A DNA stretch of 64,000 bases from Leptospira bouyouniensis (lineage in GTDB: Bacteria > Spirochaetota > Leptospiria > Leptospirales > Leptospiraceae): NCBI RefSeq assembly GCF_004769525.1, contig NZ_RQFT01000003.1:310001-374000 (forward strand), given 5' to 3'. Position numbers and translations under genes: made by a program. Shown here one piece after another: positions 38,153 through 47,771 of the stretch (positions within the stretch are counted from its first letter, which is position 1; the number at the start of each line of letters is the position of its first letter). Under the pieces are notes generated by a model that was not told the DNA's origin, did no database searches, and saw only the letters and a list, made by a program, of their open reading frames with translations.

Positions 38153-40795
38153 TTATTGTAAAATAAGATCTTTATGTTTATTTTTCATTTGGATGCATCT
38201 TTTCTCAGAATCAATTTGTTTCATCAAAGTTTTTTTCACAGAAGCAGGTAATTTGGGATGGTTGTTCGTGAATTTTTTGAGGATTAACAAAGTAACATCT
38301 GTACAAAAATCAGGTGCTAAACTTTTAGCGAAAGCATCTAAATAGTTTTCATCATCTGTATGTTGGAATTTATCCAGTGCATCAAAATATGTATCTAAAA
38401 ATTGGAGTTGGATGTCTTTTTGGTATTCTGGAAATAAAGAATAAGATACAACTCTTAACGTTGAAGATGAGTATTCACTTGTCTTTGGGTTGAGTAAAAT
38501 TTGGATCCATTTGTTTTTTACTTTCGCATTTGGTTCCGCTGCTTCTGCAGCCAGGCTCGAATTCACACCTCGGCTGGAAGGATCTAATTTTTTTTCACGA
38601 TCAATGATTGCCTGGATTTTATTTCGTTCTTTTTCCAATGAACTGAGTTTAATGATCATATTCCAACGTAGGTCTTGGTCGATTTTTAATCCTGGAAAAA
38701 TGAGTTTGTTGTCTAAGACATCATACAATCGTTTTTGACTGGATACTGAATATGTAGTATCAATCAAAGATAAGAACAAATACTTTTGTTCATCACTTCC
38801 AACTTTTGCCTTTGTAAGTTCTGATAATAGAAAAGTTTGTAGAGAATCTAATTGGGAAATCCTTTTGGTTTCAGGAAACCAAAAACGACTTGAAGCATAG
38901 GATGCACCATTGTCGGAAGCAAGTTTAGAAAGTAACCAACGTTTTATTTTTGTATCAGATTCAACTTGGTAGAGTCGAGTAGCACTGTCTTTGAATTCAT
39001 CAAATGTAATATTTGCTAATGTTACTTGTCTAAAATAGTCAGTCCATAGTATGAGTTTTCGCATTGGGTCAGTGTCATACTCCAATACAAATTCTAAATT
39101 CTCTTTGTTAGTATTTGTCCAGTTCCAAATGGCAAAATCATGATCTTCTGCATTCATAAAAACGTAATCGGGACAGGATTTTAAATTTAAGATAGCTTCA
39201 CTTGATCGACCTGAATAAACGACTGGGAACTGTTCGTATGATATTTGTTTATTTGTTCGATCAAAAAAGTAGAGACCAAGGATAGTTTTATGGTCACGTA
39301 GTTTGTTTTCTGGACCAGGAGCCGATTGGATGATTTTTCCATACAGATGGTTTTCCGCACAAACGGTTGTAAGTTCGATTTGGTTGGTACCTTTGGTTTC
39401 CAACCAATCTTTCGACCATTTTTTCATTGAGAACCCACTGACAAATTCAAGTTCTTTTAAAAAATCTGCAAGTGTTGAATTTGAGTACGAGTATTTACGT
39501 AAATAATTCTGTACTCCTTTTTGGAAACTGTCTTCGCCTATAAAAAACACTAATTGTTTTAAAACAGATGCACCTTTTCCATAAGTAATTCCATCAAATT
39601 GAGTGAAGGCTTCTTCAGTATCATTTACTTTTGCTTCGACAGGATGGTTTGTGCTGAAACTGTCTTCCTCATAAGCCCATTGTTTCATTTTTTCAAAAAA
39701 ACTAATCCAGGTTTCTTGGAATTCGGAATTTTTGGCTTGGGCTAAACTTGCCATATACGTTGCAAAACTTTCGTTTAACCAAAGTCCATTCCACCATTTC
39801 ATTGTGACTAAGTTGCCAAACCACATATGTGCCATTTCGTGTAAAATTACATCCGAAAGGTTTTCCCGTTGAGAACGAGTCATGGTCGAGCGAGATACAA
39901 ATCTTTCAGAAAATGTAACAGCTGCTACGTTTTCCATTGCACCAAAGTTAAATTCAGGTACAATGATTTGGTCGTATTTTTCGAAAGGATAAGGAATTCC
40001 AAAATAGGAATTAAAAAAAGCAAATCCTTCCTTTGTAAACGTAAACCAATCTTTTGGTTCTACATACTTAGCTAAAGACTTACGAACAAATAATCGTAAG
40101 GGAATGGATTCGTATTTGTCTTCCCAAACTTGGTAAGGACCTGCATGTAAGGAAAATACATAAGTAGATATTTTTTTTGATTCAGGGAACTTGTATAAAA
40201 CTTCATCTGGATTTTCTGTTTTACTTTGTGAAGTAGGAAGGGTAGTAGAGATGACTTTCCAATTTTTTGGTGCGGAGACTTGGAGATGGAAAGTCGCTTT
40301 TAAGTCAGGTTGATCGAAACAAGGAAACATTTTGTTTGCGTGAAATGCTTCAAATTGAGAATAGATATAGGTTTCTTTATCATCAGGATCAACAAATTTA
40401 TGTAGGCCATTTCCTGTTTTGGCAAAAGGAGTTTCGAATATAACTGATACTTTGTTGTTTCCAATCATCAATCGATTTGACGGTAATTGAATTTGTCCGT
40501 TTTTGTATTCGAATTGAGAAAGAGCTTCATCATTGAAGACGATGGACTTAATTTCTCCTTGGAAATAATCCAATCGTAAATCACGAATTTTTTTGCCAAC
40601 AAATTGGATATCAACTTTTCCCGTAAAACTATCCTTAGATGTCAATCGAATGTCTAAATTATATTTTATATTTTCAATGGTTTCGTATCGGTATTCGGCT
40701 TCTTGTAATGTTAGGTGGTAATTTGGAGTAGTAAAACGACAGTGTTGGAATAAAAATAAAATTCCAAAAGTAAGGATTGTAAATGTTTGTTTCAT
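38153..40795 (-). CDS. M1-family aminopeptidase lipoprotein
   Basis: This predicted lipoprotein of about 880 aa has a signal ending FQHC (Cys19). It has the M1 layout: an N-terminal beta domain, FGAMENVAAVTF near residue 283 (substrate N-terminus recognition), and HEMAHMWFG with the downstream WLNESFATY near 317-341 (zinc and catalytic Glu). A long helical C-terminal domain follows. It should remove N-terminal residues from peptides at the envelope. The ATG at 40795 follows GGGAG and is 13 bp after the amidase gene. A lipid-anchored M1 enzyme is less usual than the cytoplasmic PepN form. Confidence 0.9.
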   Translation of the reverse strand: MKQTFTILTFGILFLFQHCRFTTPNYHLTLQEAEYRYETIENIKYNLDIRLTSKDSFTGKVDIQFVGKKIRDLRLDYFQGEIKSIVFNDEALSQFEYKNGQIQLPSNRLMIGNNKVSVIFETPFAKTGNGLHKFVDPDDKETYIYSQFEAFHANKMFPCFDQPDLKATFHLQVSAPKNWKVISTTLPTSQSKTENPDEVLYKFPESKKISTYVFSLHAGPYQVWEDKYESIPLRLFVRKSLAKYVEPKDWFTFTKEGFAFFNSYFGIPYPFEKYDQIIVPEFNFGAMENVAAVTFSERFVSRSTMTRSQRENLSDVILHEMAHMWFGNLVTMKWWNGLWLNESFATYMASLAQAKNSEFQETWISFFEKMKQWAYEEDSFSTNHPVEAKVNDTEEAFTQFDGITYGKGASVLKQLVFFIGEDSFQKGVQNYLRKYSYSNSTLADFLKELEFVSGFSMKKWSKDWLETKGTNQIELTTVCAENHLYGKIIQSAPGPENKLRDHKTILGLYFFDRTNKQISYEQFPVVYSGRSSEAILNLKSCPDYVFMNAEDHDFAIWNWTNTNKENLEFVLEYDTDPMRKLILWTDYFRQVTLANITFDEFKDSATRLYQVESDTKIKRWLLSKLASDNGASYASSRFWFPETKRISQLDSLQTFLLSELTKAKVGSDEQKYLFLSLIDTTYSVSSQKRLYDVLDNKLIFPGLKIDQDLRWNMIIKLSSLEKERNKIQAIIDREKKLDPSSRGVNSSLAAEAAEPNAKVKNKWIQILLNPKTSEYSSSTLRVVSYSLFPEYQKDIQLQFLDTYFDALDKFQHTDDENYLDAFAKSLAPDFCTDVTLLILKKFTNNHPKLPASVKKTLMKQIDSEKRCIQMKNKHKDLILQ

Positions 40796-40808
40796 AGTAT
40801 CTCCCTGA

Positions 40809-42152
40809 TTACGGTTGAAAATTGCGGTATAAAATGGCCCAGTCCATGGAACTTCGATTTTTCCATTCTGGTTCTGGAAAGTATTTTCCACCAATCGAAT
40901 TTAAGATGAGTTCCATATATTCTTCCCCTGGATCAAAATCCTTTGCATTGAGAAAGATCGATCCACCCCATTTTTTTTTGGCTTGGGTATGGCTAAATAC
41001 TCCCCTTAGGTCCTCCAACTTTTCATTGGACAATGGGATTTTGTATTTGGTTGTGAGTTCTAAAACAAGGTCTTTTACTTTCTGAATTTGTTCTGGTTGC
41101 TTTAATAATTCTTCTGTGTCTTTGGCAACTATTTCGATTTGGATACAGTTATCATTTGTTCCGGTGGCTGCTGATGCTCTATCTTCAATCACATCCACCA
41201 ATTGGTAGGCTTTACCATTGGTATCAACCATGATGGAAGCTGTGAGGTTTCTTGCTTCTAATGTACGAAGAGATCTAAAATAATCAGGTATAGCAGTATA
41301 ATGTAATACCACACAACTTGGTTGGATTTTTCCACGGAAAGTATACTTCACACGATACTCTTCGGGGGTAAGGCCTTTGTCAGTTTTTTCTAAATGATTG
41401 AAAATCAGTTTTTCCGCTTTGGTGATACCACGGCCGTTTGTAGGATGGAAATTATCTTTTAGTAAGTCTTTGTTTTCTTTTTTTAAAACCCAACCTGTAA
41501 CAAACCGGTCCTTCCATTCATCTTCTTCATAAAATTTTCCACCGATGTGTGAAAGGATTTGATTGAGTGCCAACTCACTTCCACAAGGAGAGAAGTCAAC
41601 GAAACCACCAAACCTACGTTTTGCTTGGTTGTGAGTGAAAATTCCTTTTTTCGAAATGATGTCGTAATTGGTTTTAGGAATGTACAATTCCTCTGCCAAG
41701 TAGAGGATGGTTTTTTCTAAAACTTCTTTTTGTTTGTAGTTGTTATAAAGAGTTTCTTGTGTGCCTTCATACACAATGTGAATGGATTCTGTATCAATGC
41801 CAGGAGCTGCAGTCCATTCTTTTGTTAAAAAATTCGGATCTCCATAGATAACTCCAGTAGCATCTACATAAAAATGAAAGAGAAATTGGTTTTGGGAAGA
41901 TAATCGAAAGAAATCTGCGAACTTATGTTTGCCACTGTTATGAAGGATGATGGCTGAGATTGAAGTTTGTTCTCTTGGTTTAGACAGTTTTTGCCATTGG
42001 TCAAGTTTCAACCCATCTACATCAGAAAATGGAATCAAATTGGGAATTTGGATGGTTGCAAAGTTTGGTGTCTTTCGAAAAAAACTACTACATCCTGTCG
42101 AAATAAGGAAAATGAGTGATATTTTTACAAGATTCTGACACAATGGGTTCAA
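40809..42152 (-). CDS. Lipoprotein with two amidase_2/PGRP-type domains
   Basis: This predicted lipoprotein of about 447 aa has a signal ending LISTGC. Two N-acetylmuramoyl-L-alanine amidase-like domains follow in tandem. The first has AIILHNSG, FHFYVDATG, THNQAKRRFGG and FSPCG; the second CVVLHYTA, SIMVDTNG, SHTQAKKKWGG and FDPGEEY. Each thus has both zinc His and a third ligand, Cys in the first and Asp in the second. It probably cleaves muropeptides at the envelope. The start is uncertain: TTG at 42152 gives the lipoprotein signal; longer forms reach into the divergent gene. Confidence 0.78.
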   Translation of the reverse strand: MNPLCQNLVKISLIFLISTGCSSFFRKTPNFATIQIPNLIPFSDVDGLKLDQWQKLSKPREQTSISAIILHNSGKHKFADFFRLSSQNQFLFHFYVDATGVIYGDPNFLTKEWTAAPGIDTESIHIVYEGTQETLYNNYKQKEVLEKTILYLAEELYIPKTNYDIISKKGIFTHNQAKRRFGGFVDFSPCGSELALNQILSHIGGKFYEEDEWKDRFVTGWVLKKENKDLLKDNFHPTNGRGITKAEKLIFNHLEKTDKGLTPEEYRVKYTFRGKIQPSCVVLHYTAIPDYFRSLRTLEARNLTASIMVDTNGKAYQLVDVIEDRASAATGTNDNCIQIEIVAKDTEELLKQPEQIQKVKDLVLELTTKYKIPLSNEKLEDLRGVFSHTQAKKKWGGSIFLNAKDFDPGEEYMELILNSIGGKYFPEPEWKNRSSMDWAILYRNFQP

Positions 42153-42174
42153 ATCTAACTGAAGGAAATGAGAT

Positions 42175-42681
42175 TTGGAACCGCATACACCTTTCCTACT
42201 TTCACGAAATCGTTTCTTAAAATTTTCTCTCAAATGTTTTGCCTTAACTGCTGTATCCATACAGGGAGTGAATTGTGGTCCAGGAGTAAACACTCCCACA
42301 CTTAGGGGAATTTCTCCAGAACAATACCATAGTTTTCGCAGTTTGCAAGAAGTCTTCTTACATGACAATCCCATTCCCAATTTTGATTTGGGGATTGCTT
42401 TAGATAATTATGTATATGGACATCCTTATCCCATTGAAACTGAAAGCATCATACAGTTGTTAGCTAGTGTTCCTTCTTCGATTTTAGCAGCGATGGCACT
42501 TGATTTCTCATTCACACCAATTGTCAAACTCCCTCCTGAAGAACGTATCAAACGATTACTTGAATGGAAACATTCCTCACTTGGAATCAAACGTGGTGTC
42601 TATGCGATCTTAAGACAAATATCATTTTTTCTTCTCAGTTCTGACAAAGAATACCAAAAATTTGTCGGTTATACCCAATAA
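42175..42681 (+). CDS. Gluconate 2-dehydrogenase subunit 3-like protein
   Basis: This 168-aa protein resembles the small gamma subunit (subunit 3) of gluconate/sorbitol/fructose dehydrogenases. It has a twin-Arg-like or Sec-like N-terminal export segment (SRNRFLKFSLKCFALTAVSIQG) and a conserved region LQEVFLHDNPIPNFDLGIALDNYV. The start is a TTG at 42175 with GAAGGA ahead; no ATG precedes the signal. It lies 11 bp before the GMC oxidoreductase and is probably its chaperone-like partner. Confidence 0.75.
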   Translation: MEPHTPFLLSRNRFLKFSLKCFALTAVSIQGVNCGPGVNTPTLRGISPEQYHSFRSLQEVFLHDNPIPNFDLGIALDNYVYGHPYPIETESIIQLLASVPSSILAAMALDFSFTPIVKLPPEERIKRLLEWKHSSLGIKRGVYAILRQISFFLLSSDKEYQKFVGYTQ

Positions 42682-42691
42682 GGCGGACATC

Positions 42692-44299
42692 ATGGGAATT
42701 CCTATTTTTAACGATAAAATCATCACTCCAAAAAAACACGCAGAAACAATTAACACCTACCAAATCCAAAATGGAAAATGGGAACTCACAGCAGACGTTG
42801 TGATTATAGGATCTGGTGCAGGTGGCGCGGTAGCAGCAAGAGAACTATCTAAAAACGGATGGAAAGTAGTCCTTATCGAAGAAGGAAGTTATTTTACACC
42901 AGCCCAATTCAATTCAGATGAATTTTTATCACAAGCAAGACTTTACCGTGATGCTGGGTTTATCGTCACCGAAGAACAAACGTTATCGATATTACAAGGT
43001 AAGTCAATCGGTGGTTCCACCACAGTCAATTGGCAAACATCATTGTATCCACCAGACTACGTAACCAACGAATGGAGTGAACGATTTGGATGGCAAGGGT
43101 ATTCAAGAGAAGAAATGGATGTTTACGTATCGGAAGTTCATGAAAGATTAGGTGTACACGAAGTTCCAGATAACTTAATCAATGCAAATAATAATGTATT
43201 ACGTGTTGGTGGAAAAAAGTTAGGTCTCACACCACTAGTTTTACGTAATAATAACAGAGGTTGTATTGGCCTTGGTCGTTGTGGTCTTGGATGTCCGATC
43301 AACGCAAAACAATCAACTTTCTTAACGTGGATTCCTGATGCCATAGAAGCTGGAGCCACTGTTGTTTCCAATATGCGCGCAGTGAAAATCCGTGATGGCA
43401 AAATCAAAACTGTCGTGGCAGAGTTTACCCCTGATGCATACGAAAAAGCTCCATCTGTCATAATAGAAACCATGGAAATCAAAGCTCCAGTTGTGATTGT
43501 GAGCGCTGGTGCCATTGAGGGTCCTGCCCTTTTACAAAGGAGTGGGATCGGAAATGGTTGGGTCGGCAGGAATTTAAAAGTTCATCCTACATCGACGATC
43601 TTTGGTAAATTTGATACTGAAATCAAAATGTTCCAAGGCCCACCTCAATCCATAGTGATCAAAGATGGTCATAACCAAAATGGAACTGGTTACGGGTATT
43701 GGTTAGAGGCAGCTCCTTACAGACCAACTCTAGCTTCTTCTTTGGTTCCCTTTTACGGCAAACAACAGTTTGATGTGATGAAAGATTACACCAATTACAA
43801 TGCTGGTATTGTTCTTGTTCGTGATGGAGCAGATGGCGAAGCCAATGCCAGTGTGAAGTACAGTCTTGGTAGAAGAAAAGTGTACTTTGAACTCACTCCC
43901 ACTGACGGTATGAATATGTTAAAAGGATTAAAAGCTTTAGCGGAAGTCACAGTGGCAGCAGGGGCGAAAGAACTCATCTTTCCGTTCACCAGGTTCACAG
44001 AGCCTTATAAAGTTACAGGGAACGATAACTTTGATTGGATCTTAAAAGAAAGTACAAGACCAGGCGATTTGACTGTTGGTTCTGCACACCCACATGGTTC
44101 CATCCAGTCGGCAAATGATCCTGAAAAGGGTGCAGTTGATTTAAATTTGGAAATTTATGGTCATAAAAACATATTTGTCATGGATGCCTCAGTTTACCCT
44201 ACAGGACTTTCGGTGAACCCACAAATAACGACGATGAGTATCGTTCTCAGAGCATCGCGTAATTTGGCTTCGCAAAAAGAAGAAAGAACGAAGATCTAA
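42692..44299 (+). CDS. FAD-dependent GMC-family oxidoreductase
   Basis: This protein of about 535 aa has the GMC layout: Rossmann VVIIGSGAGGAVAAREL near residue 37, GKSIGGSTTVNWQTS, a Cys-rich RGCIGLGRCGLGCP, VIVSAGAIEGPALLQRSG, and the active-site SAHPHGS and FVMDASVYPTGLSVNPQ. Family members oxidise alcohols, sugars or sterols using FAD. The ATG at 42692 follows AAGGCGGA. The upstream subunit 3-like gene suggests a periplasmic dehydrogenase complex; a cytochrome subunit is not in the window. The Cys cluster may bind an iron-sulfur centre or metal, which is inference. Confidence 0.88.
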   Translation: MGIPIFNDKIITPKKHAETINTYQIQNGKWELTADVVIIGSGAGGAVAARELSKNGWKVVLIEEGSYFTPAQFNSDEFLSQARLYRDAGFIVTEEQTLSILQGKSIGGSTTVNWQTSLYPPDYVTNEWSERFGWQGYSREEMDVYVSEVHERLGVHEVPDNLINANNNVLRVGGKKLGLTPLVLRNNNRGCIGLGRCGLGCPINAKQSTFLTWIPDAIEAGATVVSNMRAVKIRDGKIKTVVAEFTPDAYEKAPSVIIETMEIKAPVVIVSAGAIEGPALLQRSGIGNGWVGRNLKVHPTSTIFGKFDTEIKMFQGPPQSIVIKDGHNQNGTGYGYWLEAAPYRPTLASSLVPFYGKQQFDVMKDYTNYNAGIVLVRDGADGEANASVKYSLGRRKVYFELTPTDGMNMLKGLKALAEVTVAAGAKELIFPFTRFTEPYKVTGNDNFDWILKESTRPGDLTVGSAHPHGSIQSANDPEKGAVDLNLEIYGHKNIFVMDASVYPTGLSVNPQITTMSIVLRASRNLASQKEERTKI

Positions 44300-44343
44300 C
44301 TTTTTTCCAAAAATCCCTTTCATTCCCATGGGTTCCAACTAGT

Positions 44344-45993
44344 TTGGAATCCGTGCGGAAATATCTTTCCTTAGTATTCAGTTTTGTCATCTTTCAAACT
44401 ACAGTCTTCGCCATTGACAGCGATGCAATGAAGGAAGGTAAAAAGGCTTTTTCTAAAAAATCATATGGCGAAGCCATAAAAAAATTTACCAAACATGCCG
44501 ACTCACACCCGCAAGACGGTGAAGCTTATATGTATTTAGGATATATCTATGAGTATAAAAAAGATTATCCAAAATCCATTCAAAACTTTAGAAGAGCCGC
44601 CGATTTGGACTTGGACAAAGACCAAAGAAAAACCGTATTATTGAAATTAGCTTTATTTTTTAATTACCACCAAGACTGGAATTTATCTGCTACATATTCT
44701 TCCCGTTATTTAAAGTATGATCCGAAAAACGAAGAAGTACAAAAGATTTATAATCGAGCAGTCGGTAACAAAGGGAATCCTTCTTCCACAACTCACACAT
44801 ATACACAACCTACAAAAGTAGAACCAAAACAAGAATCAAAACAAACTGATCACAAAAAAGATCCAATTAAAAAAATAGATGAGCCTGTAGAAGACAAAGA
44901 AACCACAAAACCAAGTGAATCTTACGAACAGATATTGGCAAACCAACCCAATTTGGAAGATGTTCGTTGGGATTATGTTCTCGCACTTTTTGATGAGAAA
45001 AAATACGATAAAGCAGAAGCCAACTTAAACTTACTTATCGAAAAAAATCCAACACGTTCGAGATATCATTATAAATTGGGAATCATTAAGCTCAGATTAG
45101 ATGATCCTAAATCTGCTATCGAGTCGTTTGAGAGAGCCAAAAAAAATCCGTTTTCAAAAGATACAAACGTGTTTTTGTATTACGTATATTTAAATGAAGG
45201 GATTGCTTACCAAAAATTAGCTGAAATTGACAAGGCTGAATTATCCTTCCAAGAAGCGTTCAAACAAGTCCCTAAGGACACACCACTTCTTGCACTCGCA
45301 AGGTTATACGAACAAAAATCGGATTGGGAAAAATGTATACAATCTTCAGATAAAGCGCTTACATTCAATCCAAACCAAGTTGAATCCCATATGTTTCGAT
45401 TTGTATGTTTGTTTGAAGCCGGAAACAAAACAAAAAAATTTGAAACTAGTTTTGCTAAGTATTCTGAATTCATTAAAACCAAATTCCCTGACCTCATACA
45501 AACTCCCGAAAAGTTTCAGATTGGATTTCTGAAATTAGCCCGTAAATATACAGAAAACAATGCCTTTGATACAGCTGACTTGTACTTTACCGTTTTGGAA
45601 AAAGACCAAACCATTTCTAATGGTCGTGAGTATTTGTTCTATCGAGGTAGAAATTACTTTTATGGTGGAAAAATTGATTTAGCAATACCTTATTTGCAAA
45701 AAACAAGTGGGTCTTCTGCCGCCCATTATTTACTTGCTCGTTGTTATGCGAAAAAAAATGACATAGCCAAAACCAAAGAAGAGTTCCAATTGGCAGCGGA
45801 ATTAAAGCCAGAATATTGGACATCTGCCAATTTAGAGAAGGACTTTAAAGAAGTTTGGAAAGACCAATCTTTCCGTGAATTTATCAATTCGAATGCGGCA
45901 AAAGTTCCTGGATCGAATCAATCAAATCAATCACAAAATCTAAAACCTTCTACACAAACCAATGATACAAACCAAAGTCCAAAATCTAAGTGA
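44344..45993 (+). CDS. Exported TPR-repeat protein
   Basis: This 549-aa protein has a signal peptide (MESVRKYLSLVFSFVIF-like start, cleavage near AIDSD) and at least eight TPR-type helical repeats, for example around residues 28-95, 210-300 and 330-400. A charged, low-complexity linker (PKQESKQTDHKKDPIKK region) separates an N-terminal pair from the rest, and the tail is rich in Asn, Gln and Ser. It is probably a periplasmic scaffold. The start could be TTG at 44344 or GTG at 44353; neither has a strong site. Its partner is unknown. Confidence 0.75.
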   Translation: MESVRKYLSLVFSFVIFQTTVFAIDSDAMKEGKKAFSKKSYGEAIKKFTKHADSHPQDGEAYMYLGYIYEYKKDYPKSIQNFRRAADLDLDKDQRKTVLLKLALFFNYHQDWNLSATYSSRYLKYDPKNEEVQKIYNRAVGNKGNPSSTTHTYTQPTKVEPKQESKQTDHKKDPIKKIDEPVEDKETTKPSESYEQILANQPNLEDVRWDYVLALFDEKKYDKAEANLNLLIEKNPTRSRYHYKLGIIKLRLDDPKSAIESFERAKKNPFSKDTNVFLYYVYLNEGIAYQKLAEIDKAELSFQEAFKQVPKDTPLLALARLYEQKSDWEKCIQSSDKALTFNPNQVESHMFRFVCLFEAGNKTKKFETSFAKYSEFIKTKFPDLIQTPEKFQIGFLKLARKYTENNAFDTADLYFTVLEKDQTISNGREYLFYRGRNYFYGGKIDLAIPYLQKTSGSSAAHYLLARCYAKKNDIAKTKEEFQLAAELKPEYWTSANLEKDFKEVWKDQSFREFINSNAAKVPGSNQSNQSQNLKPSTQTNDTNQSPKSK

Positions 45994-46074
45994 AAGGTGA
46001 GATCAGTTAGGTTACAAAAAGTATGTGTAAAAATTCATTCTAAGACAACCTATTTTCTAACTAAGTTTATACGA

Positions 46075-46791
46075 TTAATCTTCTTTTGAATCTTTTGTCG
46101 AATGTGGACTTTTGAATAGGTCTGCCCTGAGTTTTTTAAATGTATCTACTGAGATTTGGCCAGGGGCTTTCGGCTCACCGAGTGTCATGTATGTAAAAGA
46201 AGAGTTGAATTTGTCACCAAATACGCGTGATATGATGCCTAGTTCTCCCATACAAATTCCTATCATCGTTTGTGTCTTAGAGAGTAATTTGATATCGTTC
46301 AAAAAGTCTGCAGTTTCTTCGATGTTTTCAGGTGTAATGGCAAATTTATAAATAGGATTTTTCTTTTTTACTGGTTTTGATTTGGCAATGAATTGATTCA
46401 TTTCATTGGCTAAAATTGACTTTTTGAATGAATGATAAGAGTAGATGATGCGATAGTTTAAGGTCTCATAATTTCGAAAGATTGTATCTTCACGATTCAA
46501 TTCGATATCCAAATAATTTGCATTGTCATTAAAATCTTTGATGATACCTTCTACATCTTCTGGGAAAAGTTTTACATAAGAACGAACGCTACTATCTTCA
46601 GCCCTTCGGTAAGTAAAAAGAACGGGTAAACCAAGTGCTTTGATCTTTTTTTTCATCTCTTTTTGGATATAATTTCTAGAAAATAAATCCAGACGGACTT
46701 CAATGACATCCACATCTTTGACATCTTTTTTTTGTAGGTGGCGAAGATCGTCTTCGCCGACAGAAGCAACAATTTTATAAGAATCTGGCAT
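46075..46791 (-). CDS. aroD: Type I 3-dehydroquinate dehydratase
   Basis: This 238-aa enzyme carries out the third step of the shikimate pathway by a Schiff-base mechanism. EVRLD near residue 31, the catalytic YHSF region, IYKFAITP with the Schiff-base Lys, and MGELGIISRVFGDKFNSSFTY are all present. It ends the minus-strand operon with kdsD and the NusG paralogue; the chorismate synthase gene lies divergently just beyond. The 81-bp gap after it contains only weak inverted repeats. Confidence 0.93.
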   Translation of the reverse strand: MPDSYKIVASVGEDDLRHLQKKDVKDVDVIEVRLDLFSRNYIQKEMKKKIKALGLPVLFTYRRAEDSSVRSYVKLFPEDVEGIIKDFNDNANYLDIELNREDTIFRNYETLNYRIIYSYHSFKKSILANEMNQFIAKSKPVKKKNPIYKFAITPENIEETADFLNDIKLLSKTQTMIGICMGELGIISRVFGDKFNSSFTYMTLGEPKAPGQISVDTFKKLRADLFKSPHSTKDSKED

Positions 46792-46796
46792 CGTGT

Positions 46797-47771
46797 TTAT
46801 AATCCTTTTTGTAATAAATCGTGAAGTGAAATCATCCCAACAAAAGTTCCCTTTTCATCAACTACTGGAGCCACAGAAATTGGTCTTTCTCTTCCTTCCA
46901 TTTTAATGAGAACATCATAAGCTTTTTCATTTGGTTGGAAACTATTGGGATTTGGATTCATCATTTCTTTTGCAGTCACATTCGGAGATAATGTGTGTTT
47001 GGTGAGATATTTTCGGATGTCGTAGTCTGTGATGAGACCAACAAGTTTAAAATTTCCATCCACAACACCTGTCGCACCAATTCCTTTTTCCGTGATTTCT
47101 TTTAAGATCACCTCAAGGTTAGCATCGATGGAAATGGAGGCATTTCGGTCTCCTTTTCTCATCACATCAGATAAATATAACGAAAGTCTCTTGCCTAATC
47201 GACCAGCAGGGTGGTACAAAGCGAAGTCATCGGCTTTAAATTCTTTTAATTCCATAAGAGCGACAGCAATGGCATCACCTAAAACAAGAGCAATGGTTGT
47301 ACTGGAAGTAGGTGCAAGGTCTAAGGGACATGCTTCTTTTAATACAGGTGTGATAATAACCACATCCGATAGTTCCGCTAACTTTGATTTGGGGTTTGCT
47401 GTGATGCCAACAATCTTAGCTCCAATTTTTCGAAGAGTAGGTAGAATGTAATTGAGTTCTTCCGATTCACCACTTTTTCCTATGGCAAGGACAACATCGT
47501 CAGGGCCAACAATTCCAGAATCTCCGTGGGATGCATCTGTTGGGTGTAAAAAATAAGCAGATGTCCCGGTAGAAGAGAGAGTGTGGGAAATCTTTTTTGC
47601 TATATCACCTGATTTACCAACACCTGTGACAATTACCTTTCCATTTGATTTTAATATCAAATCGATACAATCCTTAATAGAAGGATCCAATTGCTCTCGG
47701 AAGTGAACAAGTGATGATATTTCATCATCTAAAGCTTGTTTGACGATTGATAACGTATCTTTTTTGATCAT
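46797..47771 (-). CDS. kdsD: D-arabinose 5-phosphate isomerase
   Basis: This protein of about 324 aa is of the KdsD/KpsF/GutQ family: an SIS sugar-isomerase domain (GVGKSGDIAKKISHTLSSTG, HPTDASHGDSG, AIGKSGESEEL) over residues about 40-190 and two CBS domains (about 205-324). It makes arabinose 5-phosphate from ribulose 5-phosphate, the entry to KDO for LPS. The ATG at 47771 overlaps the stop of the NusG paralogue gene (ATGA), which fixes the start. Other KDO genes are not in the window. Confidence 0.93.
   Translation of the reverse strand: MIKKDTLSIVKQALDDEISSLVHFREQLDPSIKDCIDLILKSNGKVIVTGVGKSGDIAKKISHTLSSTGTSAYFLHPTDASHGDSGIVGPDDVVLAIGKSGESEELNYILPTLRKIGAKIVGITANPKSKLAELSDVVIITPVLKEACPLDLAPTSSTTIALVLGDAIAVALMELKEFKADDFALYHPAGRLGKRLSLYLSDVMRKGDRNASISIDANLEVILKEITEKGIGATGVVDGNFKLVGLITDYDIRKYLTKHTLSPNVTAKEMMNPNPNSFQPNEKAYDVLIKMEGRERPISVAPVVDEKGTFVGMISLHDLLQKGL

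Noticed and set aside
42143..42160. tRNA T-arm-like string GGTTCAAATC
   Set aside because: No acceptor stem or anticodon arm can be built around it. It lies in the start region of the amidase gene.
45994..46074. Inverted repeats AGTTAG/CTAACT and TAGGTT/AACCTA before aroD
   Set aside because: They have short stems, a long loop and no T-run. Chance pairing is likely in AT-rich DNA.
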